The notes under the pieces were generated by a model. That model made no database searches and was not told the DNA's origin. It worked only from the letters and a program-made list of their open reading frames with translations. A DNA stretch of 5,559 nucleotides. Source: Desulfobacteraceae bacterium (GTDB lineage Bacteria > Desulfobacterota > Desulfobacteria > Desulfobacterales > UBA11574). A program made the translations under genes and the position numbers. Below are positions 1-5,182 of the stretch, in pieces; the stretch's first letter is position 1, and every line of letters starts with the position of its first letter. Location: the NCBI GenBank assembly GCA_013203195.1, contig JABMQM010000355.1, positions 1 through 5,559 on the forward strand, written 5' to 3'.

Positions 1-2
1 AT

Positions 3-110
3 TTTGCTCTTCAGTTCACAGATATCGAAAAAAGCCAGCAAAAAATGCTGATCGATTTAATCTTTACCCACCAGCGAAATACTCTCCGAAAAAGGATGTC
101 AAACCAATAG
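3..110 (+). CDS. C-terminal end of a probable PilZ-domain protein (partial)
   Basis: An open frame enters from the left edge and ends at TAG (108-110), giving 35 residues. It starts FALQFTDIEKSQQ and continues with LIDLIFTHQRNTLRKRM. The pattern of a hydrophobic-Phe-x-Asp-Ile strand, then a Gln/Leu-rich helix, then Gln-Arg-x-x-Leu-Arg resembles the last strand and C-terminal helix of PilZ domains, which bind cyclic di-GMP and control motility, adhesion or polysaccharide synthesis. The ligand-binding RxxxR and D/NxSxxG motifs lie upstream of the window, so cyclic di-GMP binding cannot be judged. The other two forward frames look unlike protein or stop early. The call rests on a short tail with typical spacing; another alpha/beta domain remains possible. 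Confidence 0.55.
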   Translation, partial: FALQFTDIEKSQQKMLIDLIFTHQRNTLRKRMSNQ

Positions 111-139
111 GTTCTGCCTGTTGCTTGCGGGCGCGCTGA

Positions 140-175
140 ATTCGTGACTTTTTACGAGATCATCAAACTTATAAA
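140..175 (+). promoter_or_regulatory. Weak promoter candidate / repeat-like motif ahead of the phosphatase gene
   Basis: The 96-base gap 111-206 separates the PilZ tail from the phosphatase gene. It contains TATAAA at 170-175, a good -10 match, but no convincing -35 at the right distance (147-152 reads ACTTTT). Just upstream is a GTGACTTTTTACGAG-like stretch (144-158) with short TCGT/ACGA arms (142-145 and 154-157). No strong terminator is seen after the PilZ stop, so read-through into the phosphatase gene is also possible. Confidence 0.25.
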
Positions 176-206
176 TGGCATAACAAATATCTGCGTGAAT
201 TGAGCT

Positions 207-905
207 ATGCCGAACAGTCAAACCTATAACTCATTACAGGAATTCCTCGACCGGTTGCAGGAGAATTGTCTGCTCCTGGCACGGCATGGCGAAAGCGACT
301 GGAATTCTATTGACCTTATTCAGGGACAGCAAGACAGACCGCTCAGCCCCGCCGGATACAAGCAAAGGAAAAACCTCTTCTTCCTGTTGCAGCCGGTTAC
401 TCTTGCCCGGATTTTTACGAGTACGCTTCAACGAACTATTCAGACCGCACAACCCATAAGTGAGGAAAAAAAAATACCCATAGAGAGAATGCCGGCGCTA
501 AATGAGGCAAAACTTGGTGTTTTTGAAGGCGAAAACAAGACTTTTTTTTCTGATGATTTTTCTAAAAAGATGTATCAGTCATTTTTAGATGATGAAATAA
601 ACGTGATGCTTCCGGGAGGTGGAGAAAATCTCAAAATGGTTGATATGCGGATTGCGCAACCGGTTACCATGTTTCTGGATGCAGTCGCGAGTTCAGGCCA
701 TACGCTGGTTGTCGGACACCGTAACGTTAATAAAATGATTATGAGAAACCTTCTGGGGCTCTCCCTTGAGGAAGGATACCGGGTTGAACATAAGCATGAT
801 TGTCTGTATGTTTTTGCACCGAAAATACGGCAAATCTTTTTTACAAGAATTGGCAACCCTGGTACGACTATTGAAATTGAGCCGGGATATAAAAAAATCG
901 ATTGA
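207..905 (+). CDS. Histidine phosphatase family protein (phosphoglycerate mutase-like)
   Basis: A 232-residue protein of the histidine phosphatase superfamily (branch 1, the phosphoglycerate mutase/CobC/GpmB type). These cytoplasmic enzymes remove or transfer phosphate through a phosphohistidine intermediate. The signature RHGES lies at residues 26-30, with His27 as the expected nucleophile. The second conserved arginine is Arg76 in STLQRTIQTA, the acidic general acid/base is probably Glu100 (LNEAKLGVFEG), and the second catalytic histidine is His171 in VVGHRNVNK. All four active-site positions are present, so the enzyme should be active. The substrate cannot be told from sequence; a sugar phosphate, nucleotide or cobalamin-pathway phosphate are all possible. 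About 20 residues precede the core, a modest extension. ATG 207 is the first start after an in-frame TGA (201-203). Its Shine-Dalgarno is weak, so a slightly later start is not excluded. It converges on the glutaredoxin gene. Confidence 0.9.
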   Translation: MPNSQTYNSLQEFLDRLQENCLLLARHGESDWNSIDLIQGQQDRPLSPAGYKQRKNLFFLLQPVTLARIFTSTLQRTIQTAQPISEEKKIPIERMPALNEAKLGVFEGENKTFFSDDFSKKMYQSFLDDEINVMLPGGGENLKMVDMRIAQPVTMFLDAVASSGHTLVVGHRNVNKMIMRNLLGLSLEEGYRVEHKHDCLYVFAPKIRQIFFTRIGNPGTTIEIEPGYKKID

Positions 906-1063
906 TATAGCCGAGTATCAAACAATAAAACAACATAATATCAATAAGCCATAGAAATTTTATTTAATTTGATGTGCTTAAGGAGATAGAAGTGTGAGGA
1001 ATTGAAGAAAGGTGTTGCCAATGAGTTGACGGACAAAGACAAATAAATGACTATCAATCTCTA
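906..1063. other. Convergent intergenic region, no supported gene
   Basis: This gap lies between the stop codons of the phosphatase and glutaredoxin genes. It is AT-rich and shows no clear hairpin with a T-run for either strand. An AAGGAG at 980-985 stands before a GTG (992-994) that is followed at once by TGA. A different frame (996-1046) reads EELKKGVANELTDKDK then TAA, which looks protein-like but has no good start. At most this is a gene remnant. Confidence 0.4.
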
Positions 1064-1318
1064 TTACAACCCCAGGGCCTCCTTGATCTCATTTTCCTTA
1101 TATCCTACGATAACTGTATTTCCAATAATAATTGTGGGGAAGGAGCATCTGGGATTGAATTTTTTAACATCTTCCAAAATGGCGGCTCTTTCTTCTCCTT
1201 CCAGCAGATCGACATCAACAAAGTCATAATGAACGGTGCATTCTGTGAGCAGCTTCTTGATAGCTTTACAATGGCTGCAAGTGCTGAGTGAATAAATTTG
1301 TACCGGCTGTTCAGACAT
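1064..1318 (-). CDS. Glutaredoxin family protein
   Basis: An 84-residue single-domain thioredoxin-fold protein, the usual size of bacterial glutaredoxins and NrdH-like redoxins. The redox motif is Cys14-Ser-His-Cys17, directly after the first strand (QIYSLST). The cis-proline is Pro61 in CSFPTIIIG, and the C-terminal part VGYKENEIKEALG fits the last strand and helix. Two extra cysteines, Cys27 and Cys58, flank the core. Expected role: a cytoplasmic dithiol-disulfide reductant for proteins or low-molecular-weight thiols; the electron donor cannot be read from sequence. The Cys-Ser-His-Cys motif differs from the classic CPYC of glutathione-dependent enzymes, so glutathione use is uncertain. AAGGGA (1325-1330) sits 6 bases ahead of ATG and supports the start. 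The gene follows the nitroreductase gene by 71 bases on the same strand with no terminator visible between them, so co-transcription is likely. Confidence 0.88.
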   Translation of the reverse strand: MSEQPVQIYSLSTCSHCKAIKKLLTECTVHYDFVDVDLLEGEERAAILEDVKKFNPRCSFPTIIIGNTVIVGYKENEIKEALGL

Positions 1319-1389
1319 GTCTCTTCCCTTTTGTTATCAGAATCCTAAAGTATGTATTTTGTAGAAGGTAATATAAAATCGTTTTGTTT

Positions 1390-2022
1390 TCAATTAAAAT
1401 TTACAACGATTTCGTCATAAGCTTTGCGCCATTTAGCAGGCAGCAGTGTTTTGTCTTTGGAAAAATAGCCCACAGCCAGCAAAAGAGGTATCCAGTAATT
1501 ATCAGGGATATTAAATTCACGGCGCACATCGTCATGATCAAAACCGTCCATGGGGTGTGAATCGAGCCCCAGGCTTTTGGCCGCCAGCATCAGCGCCATG
1601 GCAAAAAATCCCGCATTCTTGTTGGCAAATGCCTGCCGCTTTTTTTCGTCAGTACCGTACAAATTCCGACAGGCATCCAGGAACCATTGGTGCTGTTCAG
1701 CCGTCATGGTTCCTGACGTTACCATTTCATTAAAATTTTTCTCCACAATAGGGTGGCCCGGCTGCCATCCATTGCGATCTGCCAGAACGATCAGCACAAT
1801 AGGCGCCTGGCTGACTTTAGGCTGGTCCCAGGCGAGTTTTTGGAGACGCATTTTTTCTTGCGGTTCTTTCAGCACAATCAGGTTCCAGGGCTGAAGGTTG
1901 AAACTTGACGGTGCCTTGGCTGCAGTTTCGATTATTTCCTTTAATATTTTATCAGATACGGGTTTTTGAGGGTCAAAAAAATTAACCGCCCGACGGTTGT
2001 TGATAACTTCTTTGAAATCCAT
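1390..2022 (-). CDS. Nitroreductase family protein (FMN-dependent oxidoreductase)
   Basis: A 210-residue nitroreductase-fold protein, close to the family's usual 180-220. Members bind FMN as homodimers and use NAD(P)H to reduce nitro compounds, quinones, flavins or other acceptors in the cytoplasm. The N-terminal INNRRAVNFFDP (residues 7-18) contains the Arg-Arg pair that contacts FMN phosphate. PSSFNLQPWNLIVL (38-51) is the typical Ser-x-x-Asn-x-Gln-Pro-Trp segment. The region GLDSHPMDGFD (152-162) and LLLAVGY (180-186) are the C-terminal flavin-binding parts. An insertion around residues 84-130, rich in Trp, His and Glu, covers the variable region that shapes the substrate pocket in this family. 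No Fe-S ligands are present. The start is fixed by a perfect AGGAGG. The natural substrate is unknown. It lies between the sigma-54 activator gene upstream and the glutaredoxin gene downstream. Confidence 0.92.
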   Translation of the reverse strand: MDFKEVINNRRAVNFFDPQKPVSDKILKEIIETAAKAPSSFNLQPWNLIVLKEPQEKMRLQKLAWDQPKVSQAPIVLIVLADRNGWQPGHPIVEKNFNEMVTSGTMTAEQHQWFLDACRNLYGTDEKKRQAFANKNAGFFAMALMLAAKSLGLDSHPMDGFDHDDVRREFNIPDNYWIPLLLAVGYFSKDKTLLPAKWRKAYDEIVVNFN

Positions 2023-2027
2023 AATAT

Positions 2028-2033
2028 CCTCCT
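2028..2033 (-). promoter_or_regulatory. Shine-Dalgarno of the nitroreductase gene
   Basis: The minus strand reads AGGAGG, 5 bases ahead of the ATG at 2022. It is a full match to the anti-Shine-Dalgarno and fixes the start. Confidence 0.85.
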
Positions 2034-2208
2034 ATCTGGTGTCATAACCTGCTGTATTAATTCGGGTCGTTTAGTTTCCATCTCCGGTAGTGATATTCAG
2101 TGCTAAGCGTATTTTGTACAATGCATTACTGAATGCGAGAAATATGCACAACTTAACAGGAATTATTATTAATAGTAACTATAAAATCATAATTTTCAAG
2201 GAGATTTG
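2034..2208 (-). other. Intergenic region ahead of the nitroreductase gene
   Basis: This gap lies after the regulator stop. A short dyad, GCATT-ACTG-AATGC, occupies 2123-2136. I searched the minus strand for GG-N10-GC, the sigma-54 -24/-12 spacing, and found none, which argues against direct activation of the nitroreductase gene by its neighbour through a classical site here. Sigma-70-like elements are weak: TTGAAA with TATTAA lies far upstream at too wide a spacing. No GC-rich terminator hairpin follows the regulator stop, so read-through is possible. Confidence 0.4.
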
Positions 2209-3549
2209 CTATAAAATATCAGGGTGGGCTGATAGGAAGCGGTATAAGGTTGCCCGTCCGATACCGAGAAGTTTGGCCGCTCTGGTCTTATTCCCTGCGC
2301 ATTTTTCCAGGGCGGCTTTGACAGCATCGATTTCGAGTTTCCTTAAAGGTCCGGTTCTGGAGCGGATTTTTGTACTATCCTTAATTTCCATGGGCAGGTC
2401 ATTAGGCAAAATTACTTTGGCGCGGCATTTTACAATGGCAAACTGCAGGGCGTTTTGCAGCTCCCGTACGTTTCCGGGCCATGGATAGTCCAGCATCAGT
2501 GCCAGCGCATCCTGGGAAACATGCAACTTTTCATGACCGTATCTTTCAACGGCTTGCTGCAAGAAATGTTCTATTAAAATAGGAACATCATTTTTGCGTT
2601 CACGCAGCGGCGGGAGAATAATAGGGATGACATTAATCCGATAATAGAGATCGTCGCGAAAATTGTTCCGCTGGATTTCTTTCTTGAGATTCTTATTGGA
2701 TGCACTGATAACCCTGGCTTTAACACGGATTGTTACTTCTCCGCCGACTCTTTCAAAGGTGCCTTCCTGCAGGAAGCGCAGAAGTTTGACCTGTATGTAT
2801 TTGGAAAGCTCGGAAATTTCATCAAGAAATATCGTACCGCCGTCGGCGAGCTCAAAGCGTCCCTTTTTGTCACGGACAGCGCCTGAAAATGCACCTTTTA
2901 CATGGCCGAAAAGCTCGGTTTCGATCAGGTTTTCGGGCAGGGCTCCGCAGTTGATCGGTACAAATGGTGCGCCTCCCCGGAGGCTTTCATTGTGAATTGC
3001 GCATGCAACCAGCTCTTTGCCGGTGCCGGTTTCTCCATAAATATGCACCGGGTAATCATAGCCGGCAACGTCGTTGATCTGCTTGAAAATCTGAAGCATT
3101 TTTATGTCCCTGCCAATAATGTTGGCAAAGCTGCTGAGCTTTCCGGCTCTCATTTTTAGCTGCATCAGATCGGTTACATCTTTGAATGAAGTCAGGACTC
3201 CGAAAAAAGTGCCATTTTCATCATCCATTTTTGTAACTCGCATTTCAATGCGTCGAGGTTCCCCGTTTTGGGATGTTATATTGATGGAGTACTCATCATT
3301 TTCAATTAAAGCCGGGGCTTCATGGCAAAAGGAACATTGCCCGCCGCAAAAAGGGCCGTCAAAGACTTCGTGGCAATCCCTTCCCAAAACGTCGTTTTTC
3401 GTAAAACCGGTTATTCTTTCAGCTTCTTGATTGAAAAAGAAGATGCGCCGGTTCAGGTCATGGGCGATGATTCCTTCCTTGAGATTGTCAAGGATCCGTT
3501 CCAGATTTTTTCGATCGGAGATTATTTTGTCGAACAGCGCAGAAGTCAT
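2209..3549 (-). CDS. Sigma-54-dependent transcriptional activator, PAS - AAA+ - Fis-type HTH
   Basis: A 446-residue enhancer-binding protein that uses ATP to open sigma-54 RNA polymerase complexes. Domains in order: a PAS sensor (about 11-128), the AAA+ core (about 143-372) and a Fis-type helix-turn-helix (about 402-440). Walker A is GETGTGKE (172-179). The sigma-54 contact loop is GAFSGA (219-224), a common variant of GAFTGA. Walker B is GGTIFLDE (237-244). The arginine-finger region is FRDDLYYRINV (297-307), with LPPLRER at 312-318 and WPGNVREL at 357-364. The HTH is NKTRAAKLLGIGRATLYRFL (420-439). The PAS domain carries Cys59-His60, Cys68, Cys72, Cys75-His76, a possible metal or redox site. 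There is no receiver domain, so the signal probably acts on the PAS domain directly. I chose ATG 3549 over an in-frame TTG at 3624 because the longer form adds a 25-residue hydrophobic stretch unlike the family and overlaps a promoter candidate. The start has only a weak GGA Shine-Dalgarno. Confidence 0.95.
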   Translation of the reverse strand: MTSALFDKIISDRKNLERILDNLKEGIIAHDLNRRIFFFNQEAERITGFTKNDVLGRDCHEVFDGPFCGGQCSFCHEAPALIENDEYSINITSQNGEPRRIEMRVTKMDDENGTFFGVLTSFKDVTDLMQLKMRAGKLSSFANIIGRDIKMLQIFKQINDVAGYDYPVHIYGETGTGKELVACAIHNESLRGGAPFVPINCGALPENLIETELFGHVKGAFSGAVRDKKGRFELADGGTIFLDEISELSKYIQVKLLRFLQEGTFERVGGEVTIRVKARVISASNKNLKKEIQRNNFRDDLYYRINVIPIILPPLRERKNDVPILIEHFLQQAVERYGHEKLHVSQDALALMLDYPWPGNVRELQNALQFAIVKCRAKVILPNDLPMEIKDSTKIRSRTGPLRKLEIDAVKAALEKCAGNKTRAAKLLGIGRATLYRFLSAHPDIL

Positions 3550-3595
3550 TTTCGTTTTTCCAGCATATGCAATTTCGATAATCAGGAGAATCGTA

Positions 3596-3624
3596 TATGT
3601 ATATAAGTTAACTAGCAAAGTCAA
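3596..3624 (-). promoter_or_regulatory. Sigma-70-like promoter candidate for the activator gene
   Basis: On the minus strand TTGACT (3619-3624) matches 5 of 6 bases of the -35 consensus. It is followed by an AT-rich stretch with two possible -10 boxes: TATACA at 15-base spacing (3598-3603) or TACATA at 17-base spacing (3596-3601). The predicted leader to ATG 3549 is about 40 bases. Neither -10 has both good sequence and ideal spacing, so confidence is modest. Confidence 0.4.
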
Positions 3625-3673
3625 ACAGCTTCAACCAGAACTTTTTTATGCTTGATGGAATAGGATCGCTTTT

Positions 3674-3694
3674 TAAAATCGCGACGCGATTTTA
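3674..3694 (-). terminator. Hairpin at the end of sfsA, possible intrinsic terminator
   Basis: A perfect 9-base-pair stem, TAAAATCGC / GCGATTTTA, with a 3-base loop begins at the sfsA stop codon itself (TAA, 3692-3694). The stem is GC in its upper half, with an A-run on the 5' side and a T-run of four on the 3' side. The T-run lies inside the stem and is followed by A residues on the minus strand, so it is a weak terminator at best. No gene reads into it from the plus strand. Confidence 0.45.
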
Positions 3695-4423
3695 TAGTTT
3701 GTATGGTATTTTTCGGTTTAACATGATTGTTTCCAAGTCGATATGAACGTCGTAAACCAGTATCTCGATTCCGTTTTCAGCCGCGCGTCTCAATTCTTCG
3801 CCATAGGCGGGATCGATATGGTCGGCCGGTTTAAAAACTCTGGCATCCATGCGTTGAACAAGGTAAAACATAACGCAGCGAAAACCTGAAGCCGTAAGTT
3901 CCTGTAGTTCTATCAGATGCTTGCGCCCTCTGAGGGTGACGGCGTCTGGGAAGAGGGCCACACCTTCTTCAACCAGGGTGCAATTTTTGATTTCTATGTA
4001 GCAGCGGTCCTTATCTCCCCTGCTTAACATAATATCGAGCCGGGAACTGCTGGAAATTTTAACTTCCTGAGCCATGTGGTCATAACCGTTAAGTTCTTGC
4101 ACCCCGCCTGTTTTAATCGATTTGGAAACCAGCCGGTTTGGCACCTGCGTGTTGATACCTACAAGAGAGGCGGGCATGGCGATGATTTCCCAGGTATACT
4201 TTAGCTTCCGTTTGGGATTGTCGTGGTATGACAGATAGACCGGGCGCCCGGGCCGGCAGCAGCCCTGCATGCTGCCGGTATTGGGACAGTGGGCCGTAAC
4301 GACCTTGCCATTATCCAATTGTACATCTGCCATGAAACGTTTGTATCTTTTAACAAGGATGCCGGGGATAAGTTCAGGCCAGAGCAGACCCGGGTTTTTT
4401 TTTGAAGTTTCAGGCGCGTTCAT
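3692..4423 (-). CDS. sfsA: SfsA family DNA/RNA nuclease-fold protein
   Basis: A 243-residue protein matching the SfsA family (E. coli SfsA is about 234 residues). The name comes from 'sugar fermentation stimulation'; the family combines an OB-like N-terminal part with a PD-(D/E)xK nuclease-like core and is reported to bind DNA. Diagnostic segments are RYKRFMADV (26-34), AHCPNTGSM (44-52), YTWEIIAMP (76-84) and VGINTQVPNRLV (88-99). The nuclease-like core has Asp130 in SRLDIML and the pair Glu144-x-Lys146 in YIEIKN, so the acidic and lysine positions are intact. The family usually starts close to the FPELIPG motif; here about 13 extra residues precede it. The ATG at 4423 has no clear Shine-Dalgarno, so the true start is uncertain. 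A run of nine A occurs in codons 7-10. The cellular role is poorly defined. It is transcribed away from the DUF1844 gene. Confidence 0.94.
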   Translation of the reverse strand: MNAPETSKKNPGLLWPELIPGILVKRYKRFMADVQLDNGKVVTAHCPNTGSMQGCCRPGRPVYLSYHDNPKRKLKYTWEIIAMPASLVGINTQVPNRLVSKSIKTGGVQELNGYDHMAQEVKISSSSRLDIMLSRGDKDRCYIEIKNCTLVEEGVALFPDAVTLRGRKHLIELQELTASGFRCVMFYLVQRMDARVFKPADHIDPAYGEELRRAAENGIEILVYDVHIDLETIMLNRKIPYKL

Positions 4424-4502
4424 GTGTTTCTTTTTATCAGATCTGAAATTGAATCGAAACCCAAAACATTTATTTTTCCTAACCTGAAATTATTATGGCG
4501 CG

Positions 4503-4530
4503 GGTCCTTAATTATGCACTTAAGGCGACC
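4503..4530. promoter_or_regulatory. Imperfect dyad in the divergent sfsA / DUF1844 intergenic region
   Basis: GGTCCTTAA (4503-4511) and TTAAGGCGACC (4520-4530) are inverted copies apart from a two-base insertion (GC), separated by 8 bases. The inner CCTTAA/TTAAGG arms are perfect. No T-run follows on either strand, so a terminator is unlikely. Its place between divergent genes fits an operator, but no known binding motif is recognised. Confidence 0.35.
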
Positions 4531-4617
4531 TAAAGATAAACAGCTGATTTTAATTAGTTAATGTATACTTTAAGTGTTGCAAAACTTCTGGAAGCAAAAT
4601 CCGGGTCAATCTATTTC

Positions 4618-4646
4618 TTGAAAAGTTAAATAATCTTTGTTAAATA
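4618..4646 (+). promoter_or_regulatory. Sigma-70-like promoter candidate for DUF1844-ispE
   Basis: TTGAAA (4618-4623) matches 5 of 6 bases of the -35 consensus. At 16 bases spacing it is followed by TTAAAT (4640-4645), or at 17 bases by TAAATA (4641-4646). A second -10-like TATACT lies upstream at 4564-4569 but has no -35. The resulting leader to the ATG at 4711 would be about 55-60 bases. Confidence 0.4.
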
Positions 4647-4698
4647 AACAGCTTCTATGGGTGCCTGTTACTTTTATTTTTGTTACTAATGGTAAGCC

Positions 4699-4704
4699 AG
4701 GAGG
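4699..4704 (+). promoter_or_regulatory. Shine-Dalgarno that sets the DUF1844 start
   Basis: AGGAGG ends 6 bases before ATG 4711. An earlier in-frame ATG at 4705 directly abuts the AGGAGG and would leave no spacing, so 4711 is the start and the protein is two residues shorter than the longest open frame. Confidence 0.85.
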
Positions 4705-4710
4705 ATGGAA

Positions 4711-5139
4711 ATGCCCGAAAAGAAAGATTTTATTATCAAAGACAAAAGAATGTTTTCTAAAGAAGGTCAGGACAACCAGGAAGAAGAAAGGGCTGCAAAG
4801 GAAGAAGAAATGGCTGAATCTTCTGAAACAGAAGCGCAAGCTTCCGAATCAGAAGATGCTACCGCATCCGCTGAGGATGCCGAAAGTTTTCAGCTGCCGG
4901 AAATAAATTTTGCAACCTTTATATTTTCTTTGAATTCTTCTGTGCTTGTGCATCTGGGGATAATCGATGACCCTGCCTCCGGGAAAAAGGTGAAAAATTT
5001 AATTCTTGCAAAACAGACCATCGATATTTTGGGGATGCTGGAAGAAAAGACTCGCGGGAATTTGACCGAGGACGAAAAGAGTATGTTGAAACATATGCTT
5101 TACGACCTGAGAATGATTTACGTCAAAGAAAAAGGTTAG
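4711..5139 (+). CDS. DUF1844 domain-containing protein
   Basis: A 142-residue protein in two parts. Residues 1-62 are polar and strongly acidic (Glu/Ser/Ala-rich from about 18 to 59), low in complexity and probably disordered. Residues 63-142 form the conserved part: PEINFATFIFSLNSSVLVHLG (63-83), then IDDPASGKKVKNLILAKQTIDILGMLEEKT (85-114), then a helix ending LYDLRMIYVKEKG. This matches DUF1844, whose hallmarks are the 'F..fi.SL...a...LG' helix and the 'A...ID.L.mLeeKT.GNLt..E' stretch. The function is unknown. There is no signal peptide; the helix at 65-83 is amphipathic rather than clearly membrane-spanning. The gene precedes ispE by 43 bases with no terminator seen, so the two are probably co-transcribed. 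From memory, DUF1844 genes often sit near ispE in Desulfobacterota. Confidence 0.88.
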   Translation: MPEKKDFIIKDKRMFSKEGQDNQEEERAAKEEEMAESSETEAQASESEDATASAEDAESFQLPEINFATFIFSLNSSVLVHLGIIDDPASGKKVKNLILAKQTIDILGMLEEKTRGNLTEDEKSMLKHMLYDLRMIYVKEKG

Positions 5140-5182
5140 AGAGAGCCTGGATGAAAAATTCGGGATAGGCAGAACCTGAGCA

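Noticed and set aside
1550..1894. Plus-strand open frame of 114 codons antisense to the nitroreductase gene
   Set aside because: Its composition follows the complement of the nitroreductase codons and no family resemblance is seen.
2183..2196. AAAAT-CATA-ATTTT hairpin after the activator stop as a terminator
   Set aside because: The stem is made only of A-T pairs, five long, and is not followed by a T-run; it is expected by chance in such AT-rich sequence.
2902..3159. Plus-strand open frames antisense to the AAA+ domain of the activator
   Set aside because: They mirror a long gene with full sigma-54 activator motifs, show no domain of their own and lack start signals.
4500..4520. Sigma-54 promoter candidate GGGTCCTTAATTATGC
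   Set aside because: The GG and GC are 11 bases apart rather than 10 and the flanking bases do not match TGGCAC/TTGC.
4660..4704. Structured leader hiding the DUF1844 Shine-Dalgarno (CCTGTTAC with GTAAGCCAGG)
   Set aside because: The pairing needs a two-base bulge, has only two four-base stems and a long AT loop; too weak to call a riboswitch or other regulator.
4637..4906. Plus-strand open frame overlapping the DUF1844 gene, rich in Lys and Arg
   Set aside because: It is an out-of-frame shadow of the acidic DUF1844 N-terminus (GAA/AAG-rich codons read in another frame), has no Shine-Dalgarno, and would conflict with the well-supported gene.
5151..5168. Five-codon open frame between the DUF1844 gene and ispE
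   Set aside because: It has no Shine-Dalgarno and is too short to support as a leader peptide.
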